This document shows, one piece after another, positions 47,788 through 58,408 of a stretch of DNA of 64,000 bases (positions within the stretch are counted from its first letter, which is position 1; each line of letters begins with the position of its first letter). The notes beneath the pieces are model-generated. The model ran no database searches. It had not been told where the DNA came from and was given only the letters and a program-made list of their open reading frames with translations. The translations under genes were made by a program, and so were the position numbers. Origin of the DNA: Hydrogenovibrio sp. SC-1 (GTDB taxonomy: Bacteria; Pseudomonadota; Gammaproteobacteria; Thiomicrospirales; Thiomicrospiraceae); the NCBI RefSeq assembly GCF_002848135.1, contig NZ_PKGB01000004.1, positions 112,953 through 176,952 on the forward strand, written 5' to 3'.

Positions 47788-48192
47788 ATGCAAACATTTC
47801 ATTTCGCACAATTGATGGCCGTTGGTGTTGGTGGTTTTTTTGGCGCGATGAGTCGCTTTTGGCTATCAAATCAGATGTATGTCTGGCTAGGTAGAGACTT
47901 CGTTTGGGGGACTTTAACGGTCAATGCGTTGGGGTCTTTTTTAATCGGACTACTAACGATTTTATTGATTGATAAAGTGCATCTGACCATTGAATGGCGG
48001 GCATTACTCATTGTTGGGTTTTTAGGCGCTTTCACCACGTTTTCGACCTTTGCATTTGAAACCGTGATGTATTTTCAACAAGGCTTGTTTGAAAAAGCGC
48101 TGGTCAATATCGCGGGTAATGTAGTGTTGTGTTTAGCGATGGTTTGGTTGGGATTATGGATCGGGCGGCAGTTTGTTCTTGCACCGACTTAG
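47788..48192 (+). CDS. crcB: Fluoride channel CrcB (Fluc)
   Basis: CrcB exports fluoride as a dual-topology dimer. It has 134 residues with four membrane helices. Signatures are GVGGFFGAMSRFWLS near residue 12, VNALGSFLIGLL, and GFLGAFTTFSTFAFE, which holds the pore phenylalanines. I chose ATG 47788, with GAGGAAA upstream; TTG 47785 is one codon earlier. The order rarA-crcB-serS is common, but here the glycine cleavage genes come between crcB and serS. No fluoride riboswitch fits the 24-base gap upstream. Confidence 0.96.
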   Translation: MQTFHFAQLMAVGVGGFFGAMSRFWLSNQMYVWLGRDFVWGTLTVNALGSFLIGLLTILLIDKVHLTIEWRALLIVGFLGAFTTFSTFAFETVMYFQQGLFEKALVNIAGNVVLCLAMVWLGLWIGRQFVLAPT

Positions 48193-48273
48193 AAGGGTTG
48201 CAATCTTGAATACTCGAAACACAGTCACATTAAATGTATTTTATAGATGGGTTTTTAACCGAGGAAATGAAAA

Positions 48274-49395
48274 ATGTCCGATAATAACAGCTTATTTACG
48301 ACTCCGTTGAATGCGTTGCATCTCGCAGCAGGTGCGAAGATGGTCCCGTTTGCAGGCTATTCAATGCCGGTTCAGTATCCAATGGGGATTCTTAAAGAAC
48401 ATCAACATACTCGGCAAAAGGCAGGCTTGTTTGATGTGTCTCACATGGGACAAATTCGACTCATTGGCGATAAGGCAACAGAAGCGCTAGAAAAATTAGT
48501 CCCCGTGGATATCGTCGATTTGCCGTTATTTAAGCAGCGCTATGCCTTATTCACCAATACGGAAGGTGGTGTGCTCGATGATTTAATGGTGACACGCATT
48601 GAGTCTGGTTTGTTTCTAGTGGTAAATGCCGCCTGTAAGCAACAAGATATTGCCCATTTGCAAACACAATTGGCTGATGCGTGTGAAATTGAGGTGCTTG
48701 AGGATCGTGCTTTATTGGCCTTGCAAGGACCTGCTGCGAAAAGTGTGATGGCAAAACTGGCACCCGCCAGTACCGAAATGGTCTTTATGACGGCAAAAGA
48801 TCTCTCGATTGATGGTATTGACTGTTTTGTGACCCGATCAGGCTATACAGGGGAAGATGGATTTGAAATTTCGGTCGCGGCTGATCAGGCGGAGGCCTTG
48901 GCTGAAAAGCTCTTGGCAGAAGAAGGCGTTGAGTGGATTGGATTAGGCGCGCGGGATTCTTTGCGTTTGGAAGCGGGTCTGTGTTTGTATGGGCATGAAC
49001 TGGCCACCGATATTTCGCCGGTTGAGGCGAAATTGAATTGGGCTTTATCCCCCGCACGCAGAGCAACCGGAAGCAGGCCTGGTGGTTATTTAGGTGCTGA
49101 GGTAATTTTAAAGCAGCTTGAGACAGGCGTACGGCGTTATCGGGTGGGTATTCAGACAGAAGGTAAAATGCCTGTTAGGGATGGAGCTACTTTAATGACT
49201 GCTGATGGTGAAGTGCTTGGTATCGTGACCAGCGGTGGTTTTAGTCCCACTTTAAATAAACCGATTGCGATAGGGCTGGTGGCTGCGAGCGCTTCTGCCA
49301 TTGACACCAAACTTTATGCCAAAGTGCGCAACAAATCAGTTCCGGTGAAGGTGGTTGCCTTACCTTTTGTTAAACAAAATTATTATCGTGGATAA
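48274..49395 (+). CDS. gcvT: Glycine cleavage system T protein (aminomethyltransferase)
   Basis: GcvT transfers the methylene group from lipoyl-GcvH to tetrahydrofolate and releases ammonia. It has 373 residues. The N-terminus is typical (TPLNALHLAAGAKMVPFAGYSMPVQYPMGILKEH), with GLFDVSHMGQI and the substrate loop YTGEDGFEIS. It is the first gene of gcvT-gcvH-gcvP-gcvR. The 81-base leader is too short for a glycine riboswitch and shows none of its motifs. Ribosome site GAGGAAATG precedes the start. Confidence 0.98.
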   Translation: MSDNNSLFTTPLNALHLAAGAKMVPFAGYSMPVQYPMGILKEHQHTRQKAGLFDVSHMGQIRLIGDKATEALEKLVPVDIVDLPLFKQRYALFTNTEGGVLDDLMVTRIESGLFLVVNAACKQQDIAHLQTQLADACEIEVLEDRALLALQGPAAKSVMAKLAPASTEMVFMTAKDLSIDGIDCFVTRSGYTGEDGFEISVAADQAEALAEKLLAEEGVEWIGLGARDSLRLEAGLCLYGHELATDISPVEAKLNWALSPARRATGSRPGGYLGAEVILKQLETGVRRYRVGIQTEGKMPVRDGATLMTADGEVLGIVTSGGFSPTLNKPIAIGLVAASASAIDTKLYAKVRNKSVPVKVVALPFVKQNYYRG

Positions 49396-49465
49396 TGGAT
49401 AAAATTTTTTGAGTCGACTAAATTCAGGTCGACACAATTTTTAAGGATCAGTTGAGGATAAAGAA

Positions 49466-49837
49466 ATGAGTGATATTAAATATACAGAAGACCATGAATG
49501 GATTGAAGTGCATGGCGATGGGACAGCAACCATTGGTATTACCGATTTTGCCCAAGATCAATTAGGCGATTTGGTTTATATCGAAATTCCAGAGGTGGGC
49601 AGTGAAATTGTCAAAGGCGAAGATGTTTCCGTGATTGAATCGGTCAAAGCCGCCTCAGATTTAATTGCACCGGTTTCTGGAACCATTATTGATGTCAATA
49701 CTGCATTAGAAGACGAACCCGAAAAGGTTAACGATGATCCGATGGGTGCAGGGTGGTTTATTAAAGTTGAAATGTCGGATGCCAGCGAATTAGAAGACCT
49801 AATGGATGAGGCCGCTTATCAAGCGTGTTTGGATTAA
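49466..49837 (+). CDS. gcvH: Glycine cleavage system H protein
   Basis: GcvH is the lipoyl shuttle between the P, T and L proteins. It has 123 residues, slightly shorter than E. coli. The lipoylated Lys lies in VSVIESVKAASDL near residue 61. The conserved EDHEWIEV opens the protein and GAGWFIKV comes late. It lies 70 bases after gcvT and 57 before gcvP. The L protein (dihydrolipoamide dehydrogenase) is not encoded in this window. Confidence 0.98.
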   Translation: MSDIKYTEDHEWIEVHGDGTATIGITDFAQDQLGDLVYIEIPEVGSEIVKGEDVSVIESVKAASDLIAPVSGTIIDVNTALEDEPEKVNDDPMGAGWFIKVEMSDASELEDLMDEAAYQACLD

Positions 49838-49894
49838 CCACCACTTTAAATGGTTACAAGTAGTGTTTCAGTAATTTAATTAGGAAAAAAGAGA

Positions 49895-52747
49895 ATGGCA
49901 TCATCGCTTCAAAACCTTTCTAATCAGGATGTATTTGCACATCGTCATATTGGTTCAAATTCGGCGCAACAGCAGCAAATGTTGTCACAACTTGGGGTTG
50001 CGTCACTAGAGGATTTAATCAGCCAGGTGGTGCCAAAGTCCATTCGTCGTCAGCAGCCCATGCAGTTGTCAGAAGGCTTGTCGGAACCAGCTGCTTTGGC
50101 TCAACTAGAAGGGATTGCCAATCAAAATACGCTGCTGAAATCTTATATCGGCCAAGGCTTTTATAACAGCTATACACCAGCAGTTATCCAGCGAAATATT
50201 TTAGAAAACCCGGCTTGGTATACGGCTTATACACCCTATCAAGCCGAAATTTCGCAAGGCCGGATGGAAGCCATGCTCAATTTCCAAACCCTAATTGCCG
50301 ATTTAACCGGCATGGCCTTGGCCAATGCCTCATTGTTGGATGAAGCCAGCGCCTGTGCGGAAGCCATGACACTGTGCCAAAGAGTCAGTAAATCCAAGAG
50401 CCGCGTGTTTTTTGTCGCGAACAATTGTCATCCGCAAAATATTGAGGTGGTGAAAACGCGTGCCGAGTCACTCGGTATTGAAGTGGTGGTGGGTGACCCT
50501 CATAAAGATTTACCAGGCCTGGTCGTTTTTGGTGTCTTATTCGCCTATCCAGGTACGGACGGCTCGATTGAAGACTATGGACATTTAATTGAACAGTTGC
50601 ATCAACAGAAAGCCTTGGTTGCGATTTGTGCGGATATTTTGGCATTAACGATTTTGAAGTCGCCGGGTGAGATGGGAGCTGATGTCGCCATTGGTAATAG
50701 TCAGCGCTTTGGCGTGCCGCTTGGCTATGGTGGGCCGCATGCAGCCTATATGGCGACTAAAGATGAATATAAACGAGCAATGCCAGGACGCTTGATTGGC
50801 GTGTCGGTGGACCGTCATGGTCGCCCAGCTTATCGTTTAGCATTACAAACACGCGAACAACATATTCGTCGTGAAAAAGCCACCAGTAATATTTGTACCG
50901 CTCAAGCGCTATTAGCAGTGATGGCAAGTATGTATGCAGTTTATCACGGACCAGAAGGACTGAAGCAAATTGCCAATCGCGTCTTTCAGCTCACGCATTT
51001 ATTTGCTGAGGGATTGATTCAATTAGGGTTTACGCTTAAGCAGTCGGTGTATTTTGATACGCTTCAGATTGAAGTCGAAGATGTCGCTCAAGTGATGCAA
51101 AACGCAGTTCAGGCCGGGTTTAATTTAAGGGCAGGAACCGATTCGGTTCTGGTATCTTTCGATGAAACAACCGAATTAAGCGAACTTGAAACGCTTTGGC
51201 AAGTGTTTGATGCAACAGCTCAATTGAATGCGGCCGAACTGTTTGAAAACCATGATTTTGAGTTGCCGGTATCGTTAAAACGTCAAGCGCCATTATTGGC
51301 GCAAGAAATTTTTAATCGTTATCGTTCAGAAACCGATTTAATGCGTTATATGCGCTATTTAGCCGATCAAGATTTGGCACTGGATCGAGCTATGATTCCA
51401 TTAGGCTCTTGCACCATGAAGTTAAATGCGGCATCAGAGTTAATGCCGATTTCTTGGCCGGCTTGGTCGAGTTTGCATCCCTTTGTACCCATAGACCAAG
51501 CAAAGGGCTATCAGCAACTAATTCGTGAATTGGAGCAGATGCTGTGTGAAACCACTGGCTATGCAGCGGTTTCACTACAGCCTAACTCGGGCGCTCAGGG
51601 GGAATATGCTGGATTATTGGCGATTAAACATTATCATCAAAGCCGGGGAGAAGAGCATCGTCATATTTGTTTAATACCCGCTTCAGCTCATGGCACCAAT
51701 CCCGCTTCAGCCCATTTAGCCGGCATGAAAGTGGTGGTGGTGAAAACCGATGAATTGGGCAATATTGACTTGAGTGATTTACAGGCAAAATGTGAACGTC
51801 ATACCGATCATTTGGCGGCCATTATGATTACCTATCCGTCAACGCATGGTGTGTTTGAAGAAAGTGTCAAAACCGTTTGTGAGACGGTGCATGCACATGG
51901 TGGTCAAGTTTATATCGACGGCGCTAATATGAATGCGATGGTGGGGGTTGCATCACCGGGGGAATTCGGTGGCGATGTTTCTCATTTGAATTTGCACAAA
52001 ACCTTTGCCATTCCGCATGGTGGTGGTGGGCCGGGTGTCGGGCCAGTTGCGGTGGCCAGTCATTTGGCGCCCTTTTTACCCAAAACGCCATTGCAAGATT
52101 CAGCGGTAGGGTCGATAACCGCCACCCCATGGGGCAGTGCCAGTATTTTGCCGATTAGTTGGATGTATATCGCGATGATGGGCAAGACCGGGCTTTATCA
52201 AGCCACCGCTAATGCAATACTCAATGCCAATTATATTGCGCATCGTTTGGCTGATTATTTTCCTATTCTGTATCGTTCGGCTTCTGGTTGGGTTGCCCAT
52301 GAATGTATTATTGATTTGAGACCGATTAAAGATAATTCAGGCATTACCGTAGATGATGTCGCCAAACGTTTAATTGATTATGGCTTCCATGCACCCACCA
52401 TGTCTTTTCCGGTGGCGGGCACCTTAATGATTGAGCCGACAGAGTCGGAATCGAAACAAGAGCTTGATCGTTTCTGTGATGCAATGATTCAAATTAAACA
52501 AGAAATTGATGCGGTGGTTTCGGGGCAATTAGATGAAGCGGATAACCCTTTGATTAATGCACCGCATACGGCGGAAGAAGTGACCGGGGATGAATGGTCA
52601 CACAGTTATTCACGTTCTTTGGCCGCTTACCCGATTGACAGTTTACGTCAGACCAAATATTGGTCGCCGGTGGCGCGCGTGGATAACGTGTTTGGTGATA
52701 AGAATTTAGTTTGTAGCTGTCCTTCCGTTTCGGAATATGCCGAATAA
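49895..52747 (+). CDS. gcvP: Glycine dehydrogenase (decarboxylating), P protein
   Basis: GcvP decarboxylates glycine with pyridoxal phosphate and loads the aminomethyl group on GcvH. It has 950 residues, so it is the fused single-chain form (P1+P2). The N-terminus has FAHRHIGSN; the PLP lysine is in [20 protein letters not shown] near residue 695. [28 protein letters not shown] marks the N-terminal half. Codons 207-210 carry the CCAGGCCTGG palindrome (PGLV). Followed by gcvR after 20 bases. Confidence 0.98.
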   Translation: MASSLQNLSNQDVFAHRHIGSNSAQQQQMLSQLGVASLEDLISQVVPKSIRRQQPMQLSEGLSEPAALAQLEGIANQNTLLKSYIGQGFYNSYTPAVIQRNILENPAWYTAYTPYQAEISQGRMEAMLNFQTLIADLTGMALANASLLDEASACAEAMTLCQRVSKSKSRVFFVANNCHPQNIEVVKTRAESLGIEVVVGDPHKDLPGLVVFGVLFAYPGTDGSIEDYGHLIEQLHQQKALVAICADILALTILKSPGEMGADVAIGNSQRFGVPLGYGGPHAAYMATKDEYKRAMPGRLIGVSVDRHGRPAYRLALQTREQHIRREKATSNICTAQALLAVMASMYAVYHGPEGLKQIANRVFQLTHLFAEGLIQLGFTLKQSVYFDTLQIEVEDVAQVMQNAVQAGFNLRAGTDSVLVSFDETTELSELETLWQVFDATAQLNAAELFENHDFELPVSLKRQAPLLAQEIFNRYRSETDLMRYMRYLADQDLALDRAMIPLGSCTMKLNAASELMPISWPAWSSLHPFVPIDQAKGYQQLIRELEQMLCETTGYAAVSLQPNSGAQGEYAGLLAIKHYHQSRGEEHRHICLIPASAHGTNPASAHLAGMKVVVVKTDELGNIDLSDLQAKCERHTDHLAAIMITYPSTHGVFEESVKTVCETVHAHGGQVYIDGANMNAMVGVASPGEFGGDVSHLNLHKTFAIPHGGGGPGVGPVAVASHLAPFLPKTPLQDSAVGSITATPWGSASILPISWMYIAMMGKTGLYQATANAILNANYIAHRLADYFPILYRSASGWVAHECIIDLRPIKDNSGITVDDVAKRLIDYGFHAPTMSFPVAGTLMIEPTESESKQELDRFCDAMIQIKQEIDAVVSGQLDEADNPLINAPHTAEEVTGDEWSHSYSRSLAAYPIDSLRQTKYWSPVARVDNVFGDKNLVCSCPSVSEYAE
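50513..50522. repeat. CCAGGCCTGG palindrome, copy 8, inside gcvP
   Basis: An exact copy read CCA GGC CTG GTC, a different reading frame from the three other coding copies. The following bases TCGTTTTTGG resemble the terminator copies, as if a terminator-like block had been accommodated in the gene. A one-mismatch copy (GCAGGCCTGG) lies at 49073-49082 in gcvT. Confidence 0.95.
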
Positions 52748-52767
52748 TCCTAACAAAAGGAGTTGAG

Positions 52768-53286
52768 ATGAAGCAGTCCATCGTGATTAGTGTATTGGGT
52801 GAAGATTCACCAGGCTTGGTTGAATCTTTATCCAAATTAGTGGTTGCGCATCAGGGCGACTGGGTCGAAAGTCGCATGGCCAGTTTGGCCGGGCAGTTTG
52901 CCGGTATTTTGCAAGTGGATTTGCCCATTGATCAAGTACAGCCGTTTTCTCAAGCGCTTGAACAGGCAGACTTTGGTTTAAAAGTGATTTTTGAAGCGGC
53001 TGTTACGGATGCGACACAAGCGCCAATGAAGACCTATCAATTGGAGCTGGTCGGTCAGGATCGACCTGGTATTATTCATAAGCTGTCTTCCGTTTTGGCG
53101 CAGCTCAATGTCAATGTCGATGAGCTTGAAACCGAAGTAGTAGAAGCCTCTATGTCGGGTGAACACTTGTTTAAGGCTTCAATTCGAATTGAAGTATCGG
53201 CGGCAGACGGTGCTGATGCGATTGCTGATGCGCTGGAAGCCATTGCTAATGAACTGATTGTTGATATCGAATTGGCAGAATCATAA
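52768..53286 (+). CDS. gcvR: GcvR-like tandem ACT-domain regulator
   Basis: This 172-residue protein has two ACT domains: SIVISVLGEDSPGLVESLSKLVVAHQGDWVESRM at the start and YQLELVGQDRPGIIHKLSSVLAQLNVNVDELETEV near residue 90. In E. coli GcvR binds glycine and blocks GcvA activation of the gcv operon. Here it directly follows gcvP, 20 bases away, which supports feedback control of the glycine cleavage genes. No gcvA-type activator gene is visible in the window. Confidence 0.88.
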   Translation: MKQSIVISVLGEDSPGLVESLSKLVVAHQGDWVESRMASLAGQFAGILQVDLPIDQVQPFSQALEQADFGLKVIFEAAVTDATQAPMKTYQLELVGQDRPGIIHKLSSVLAQLNVNVDELETEVVEASMSGEHLFKASIRIEVSAADGADAIADALEAIANELIVDIELAES

Positions 53287-53389
53287 AGGCCTTCTGGCTG
53301 TGATTGGCAAGAGAAGCTGTTAGAATACCCACAAAATTTTAATGCTGACGATCATTGTTCGATTGGTCAGTGCGTAAAACAAAGAGTAA

Positions 53390-54685
<1,296 letters not shown>

Positions 54686-54714
54686 AGCCTTCATTAATCA
54701 AGCCGTTAAAATAA

Positions 54715-54742
54715 AAAAACCGCCCAGGCCTGGGTGGTTTTT
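54715..54742 (+). terminator. serS terminator on CCAGGCCTGG copy 9
   Basis: AAAAACCGCCCAGG (54715-54728) pairs with CCTGGGTGGTTTTT (54729-54742), with one G-U pair. The palindrome core is 54724-54733. It lies 29 bases after the serS stop and is the last copy of the palindrome in the window. Confidence 0.88.
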
Positions 54743-55004
54743 ACAAAACTAATTTTATAAATACCTTTATAAATCAATAGGTTGCATTTATCGTGATTAA
54801 TTGTGTACTTTGGTTTGTACGCTTTTATGGCCAATATCAATACTTCAACCTAAACATGTTTACTATTCCTGCTGACAAATTGCGAATCAATTTTCAACCC
54901 AAAAAAGCTAGTAATTAATAAGCAAACAAACTAGTATTAGTTTGTATTCTTTTTATAGATATTAATTTGAATATGAATAATATTTAATTAACTGAGGAAA
55001 ACTT
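54743..55004. other. AT-rich spacer at the core/accessory border
   Basis: About 260 very AT-rich bases. I see no gene or clear hairpin. The final part presumably holds the promoter of the PEGA lipoprotein, and GAGGAAA at 54993-54999 is its ribosome site. Confidence 0.4.
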
Positions 55005-55370
55005 ATGAAAAAAGCACTCTCTGCTGTTGTTGTTGTATTTGGTTTTTTATTTCTATCAGGCTGTGCCACTATAATAAGCGGTACAGGCCAGTCAGTGACT
55101 TTTGATAGTTCTCCGCAAGGAGCAGAAGTATATATTGATGGTGCTCAGGTTGGTTCAACGCCTATGACTTTAAAGATTGAAAAAAGTAAAAAAGACACAG
55201 TAATGATTAAAAAAGAAGGTTATAAGACATTATCTCGTGATTTGACAAAAAGTTTCGATAGCGTTGCTCTATTGAATGTATTTTGGGATTTGAGTACAAC
55301 AGACTTCATAACTGGTGCAGCAATGGAATATGAGCCAAATTCATACTTCTTTGAGTTACAGCCTGAATAA
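55005..55370 (+). CDS. PEGA-domain lipoprotein
   Basis: This 121-residue lipoprotein has a signal peptide ending in the lipobox LSGC (Cys near residue 20), then a PEGA domain: VTFDSSPQGAEVYIDGAQVGSTPMTLKIEKSKKDTVMIKKEGYKTL. The C-terminal part, including WDLSTTDFITGAAMEYEP, is hydrophobic and resembles small DUF-type lipoproteins that span or sit at the membrane. PEGA domains are found in surface and envelope proteins; function unknown. It ends seven bases before the Lnb_N/DUF4105 gene, so the two are probably co-transcribed. Confidence 0.85.
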   Translation: MKKALSAVVVVFGFLFLSGCATIISGTGQSVTFDSSPQGAEVYIDGAQVGSTPMTLKIEKSKKDTVMIKKEGYKTLSRDLTKSFDSVALLNVFWDLSTTDFITGAAMEYEPNSYFFELQPE

Positions 55371-55377
55371 CAATACA

Positions 55378-57153
55378 ATGGTAAAAACAGAAAGAATTTT
55401 GCCTATATCTTTCATAAAAATAGCGCTTTTAAGCGCTATTTTTATTTTCGCACGACCCTCTTTAGTTTATGGAAAGGAACCAATTGTTAGCGATACAGAA
55501 TCGAAAATTAACTCATATTCTGTATTGAATTATTATGATTTGAAACGAGAAGCTCAAAATAAAGAATATGGTTACAAAACAGATCAAATTCTTGCTGAAA
55601 TAGGCTGCTCAAAACGGCAAACACACCAAAAGTTTTTTTACGAAAATATTGTAAATACAAGCAAACCAGTCCAAGTTATCAATGTTATTTCTAGTCAGAA
55701 AAAACATTGCTCAGAACAAGTCTCCAAATTTTTGGTAGAACGGAAAAAAATAAACAACTTTGAAAAGTTTAAGCAACAATTAAACTTAGAAGATATTTAT
55801 ATAACTATAGTATCTCCATCATTAACTTCACCTATGTCATACTTTGGTCATTCCTTTTTAATTTTCAAAAAAAAAGAGAGTTGGGATTTTTCAAATGTTC
55901 TAAGTTTTTCTGCAATTATTCCTGCCAAAGACAGCTATAAAAAAATCTTGATTGATGGTGCTTTAGGTAATATGGATGGAAAATTTATTTTTAATCAATT
56001 TTTCGAAATAAAGCGTTTGTATACCTTAAAAGAGCAACGGGGTATGGAAATTTACAAGCTAAAGCTTACAGAAACAGAAAAAAATAATCTTTTACGTGAA
56101 ATATATAATAAATATGAAAAGGTAAGTCGTTATAGTTTTTTTAGTCAAAACTGCTCGTCAGAAATTATAGATTATATTTCTACTATCAATAGTGATGTTA
56201 AAAAACAATTGAATAGCCAATTTTTAAAGACACCATCGGACACATTAAATATCTTAAAGAAAGTAGGTTTAATAAGTAATAAGCACTTACGAATTGAATC
56301 AAGTCTAAATATTGAATTAAACAGGTACAGTCAATTTTCACTCGTAGAAAAGGATAAATTTAAGAAATATTTTTCTTCAAAAGGTAATTTAAATTCAATA
56401 AGTAATAATGAAGCAAATGGAGTATCTAACACTGCTAACATTTTTTTCAATTTTTTCAATGAACCATTTAAAAATCACAATAAGTTGGTAGGTTTAAATT
56501 TTTTGAATGATAATCCAAAAATTGACTTTCCTTTCAGACTTATTGATAACTATCCCATAAAATTAGGTATCGGCTCTGTATATCAAAATAACTCTAATCC
56601 TGTAAAAATTCAAATATTGCCAGGCTATATTGAAAGAAGTGTATCTAAGTTCAGTCGCTTGAATGAAACTTCCTTAAAATTTTTTAATACTGAATTGCAA
56701 GCTAATACAAATTCTCTCAAGATTGAAAAATTCGATTTTATTGAAATGGAGTCCATTAATAAGAGTTTTGGGCTAATCGATTTACCCTCTTGGAGAGGGT
56801 ATATTGGTTGGAACAATAAATACAGGAAGAATAAAAAGAAAGTTAATAACGTTGAGGTCGGCTATGGCTTTAGTTACGGCGATAATGATGTGCTGATCTC
56901 ATTTTTGCCACAACTATACAGTGAGTTCAACGGAAACAGAACCTCTTTGCAAGGTAATGTCTTAGTAAGTTATTGGCTAAATCGAATTAATTTTTCCTTT
57001 AATGGCGTTTACAATTTAGATAAAAATCGATTTCAAAATTCCGAAATACTTGAAATGAATGTTAATTTAAATTCAAAATGGGGGTTCAATGTTTTAAATG
57101 AGTTCAGTCAGCATCGATATTCAATATCAGTTTATAAACGATTTTCAATTTGA
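55378..57153 (+). CDS. Lnb_N/DUF4105-domain envelope protein with barrel-like C-terminus
   Basis: This 591-residue exported protein starts with a signal segment (ISFIKIALLSAIFIFARPSLVYG). The Lnb_N (DUF4105) domain spans about 100-270 with SPMSYFGHSFLIFKKKESWDFSNV and YSFFSQNCSSEIIDYI, holding the His and Cys that are probably catalytic. In Enterococcus a protein with this domain is a lipoprotein acyl-shuffling enzyme; most Gram-negative members are uncharacterised. The last 150 residues show alternating strands and end in VYKRFSI, suggesting an outer-membrane barrel. I chose ATG 55378; an in-frame ATG overlapping the previous gene gives no signal peptide. The composition is strikingly AT-rich, suggesting transfer. 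Confidence 0.8.
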   Translation: MVKTERILPISFIKIALLSAIFIFARPSLVYGKEPIVSDTESKINSYSVLNYYDLKREAQNKEYGYKTDQILAEIGCSKRQTHQKFFYENIVNTSKPVQVINVISSQKKHCSEQVSKFLVERKKINNFEKFKQQLNLEDIYITIVSPSLTSPMSYFGHSFLIFKKKESWDFSNVLSFSAIIPAKDSYKKILIDGALGNMDGKFIFNQFFEIKRLYTLKEQRGMEIYKLKLTETEKNNLLREIYNKYEKVSRYSFFSQNCSSEIIDYISTINSDVKKQLNSQFLKTPSDTLNILKKVGLISNKHLRIESSLNIELNRYSQFSLVEKDKFKKYFSSKGNLNSISNNEANGVSNTANIFFNFFNEPFKNHNKLVGLNFLNDNPKIDFPFRLIDNYPIKLGIGSVYQNNSNPVKIQILPGYIERSVSKFSRLNETSLKFFNTELQANTNSLKIEKFDFIEMESINKSFGLIDLPSWRGYIGWNNKYRKNKKKVNNVEVGYGFSYGDNDVLISFLPQLYSEFNGNRTSLQGNVLVSYWLNRINFSFNGVYNLDKNRFQNSEILEMNVNLNSKWGFNVLNEFSQHRYSISVYKRFSI

Positions 57154-57220
57154 AGAGTTTGTTAGTTGTACTTGCTTAGAATTAGAGCCTGTAAATCTTA
57201 CAGTTAACCGTATTTCAATT

Positions 57221-57244
57221 AAGCCCATTAGTAACGGGCTTTTG
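57221..57244 (+). terminator. Terminator after the Lnb_N/DUF4105 gene
   Basis: AAGCCC (57221-57226) pairs with GGGCTT (57236-57241) around a nine-base loop, followed by TT. It lies 68 bases beyond the stop, next to the convergent coiled-coil gene, and may serve both. Confidence 0.65.
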
Positions 57245-57247
57245 AGT

Positions 57248-57556
57248 TTAAGAAAAATCTTCTATTAAAGACGCCATATCATTTTTTTCATTCCTGAGTT
57301 CTTCCAACTCAGCTTTTAAAACTTCAATCTCATCTTGCAGCATATTTTTGGACTCGGTTTGTTCATAAAATGCTTGTTCCAATTTCGTTTTTTTGTCTCT
57401 CATTTCGATGATCTGGTCATTAATCTCATCTAGTTCTGCTCGTTTCTTAGCAATCGTTTTATCAATGTTATTTATACGTTTCAAGCAAGCACTGTCTTTC
57501 ATTTTTATCCAAGTGATATACCACAAGAACAGAGTCACTAAGATGGGCACAATCAT
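57248..57556 (-). CDS. Small membrane-anchored coiled-coil protein, separated from its upstream region by the IS
   Basis: A 102-residue protein from ATG 57554-57556: an N-terminal membrane helix (IVPILVTLFLWYITWI) followed by a continuous coiled coil of alternating Glu/Lys and Leu/Ile, ending LIEDFS. No family is recognised. The IS21 element ends four bases upstream of the start, so the natural ribosome site and promoter are displaced. If the IS is removed, the same frame continues upstream through codons overlapping the end of the 60155-60643 gene, which suggests an overlapping two-gene unit before insertion. It may no longer be expressed normally. Confidence 0.55.
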   Translation of the reverse strand: MIVPILVTLFLWYITWIKMKDSACLKRINNIDKTIAKKRAELDEINDQIIEMRDKKTKLEQAFYEQTESKNMLQDEIEVLKAELEELRNEKNDMASLIEDFS

Positions 57557-57653
57557 TGAGTGCATATTCCGGCAGACTTGAACACCGATTCCGGTTTTAT
57601 TTGAACACCTAAAATCAACGCATCGTTGGCTGAGGTATTTTTAACCTAAGTGT

Positions 57654-58394
57654 TCAAGTCGGGTCAATCTTTAATTGTTTTTTTCGCATCGACTCGCCTT
57701 TGAGTTTGATGCGATGAGCGTTATGCATCAGTCGATCTAATATGGCATCGGCAAGGGTATTATCTCCAATGGCTTGATACCATTCTTCCGTAGGCAGTTG
57801 GCTGATCAGAATCGTTGAGCTGGCGCCATGGCGATCATCCATAATTTCCATCAGGTCGTTGCGCTGTGAAGCTTTAAGCGGTTCAAGCCCCCAGTCATCA
57901 AGGATCAGTAATGGCAATTTTGCTAAGCGTTTGAGTGCGTTTTGATAGGTGCCGTCCGCTTTGGCTTGTGTGAGTTCTAGCAGAAGTCGACTGATTCGGT
58001 AATATTTGACACCGTAAGCCTGCATACAGGCACTGTGCCCCAGTGCACAAGCAAGATAAGTTTTTCCAGAACCACAGGGGCCGGTAAGCAGCACATTTTG
58101 ATGGCGCTTAATCCATTCGCCTTGAAGCAACTCTCGCATCACACTGGCTGACAGGCCTCTCGGGTGTTGGTAATCAACCCCTTGAGCGGTGGCCAGTAAT
58201 TTAAGTTGGGCTTGTTTGAGAAGACGTTGTTGCTTGCGATGGTTTCGGTCTTGTTGCTCGCTTTGCATTAGATGCGCCAGTCGTTCACTGAAGCTTAGAT
58301 TTTCATAATGACTTGATTGGTCTAGTTGATGTTGCAACGCTTGGCGAAGGCCATAAAGCTTTAGCGCATCTATTTGGTTCAATAAGGTTTGCAT
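57654..58394 (-). CDS. istB: IS21 helper ATPase IstB
   Basis: IstB is the AAA+ protein that assists the IS21 transposase and selects target DNA. It has 246 residues with an N-terminal helical domain, Walker A LTGPCGSGKTYLACALGHSA near residue 105, Walker B LLILDDWGLEPL, and the end DRLMHNAHRIKLKGESMRKK typical of the family. It begins 14 bases after istA with CGGAGAA as ribosome site. It appears intact. Confidence 0.97.
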   Translation of the reverse strand: MQTLLNQIDALKLYGLRQALQHQLDQSSHYENLSFSERLAHLMQSEQQDRNHRKQQRLLKQAQLKLLATAQGVDYQHPRGLSASVMRELLQGEWIKRHQNVLLTGPCGSGKTYLACALGHSACMQAYGVKYYRISRLLLELTQAKADGTYQNALKRLAKLPLLILDDWGLEPLKASQRNDLMEIMDDRHGASSTILISQLPTEEWYQAIGDNTLADAILDRLMHNAHRIKLKGESMRKKQLKIDPT

Positions 58395-58408
58395 AAGGGT
58401 TCTCCGAA

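Noticed and set aside
48193..48273. Glycine riboswitch before gcvT
   Set aside because: The leader is only 81 bases and shows none of the paired aptamer elements.
57557..57565. Upstream start of the coiled-coil gene (ATG at 57563-57565)
   Set aside because: That codon is made of bases from the IS end, so it cannot be the native start.
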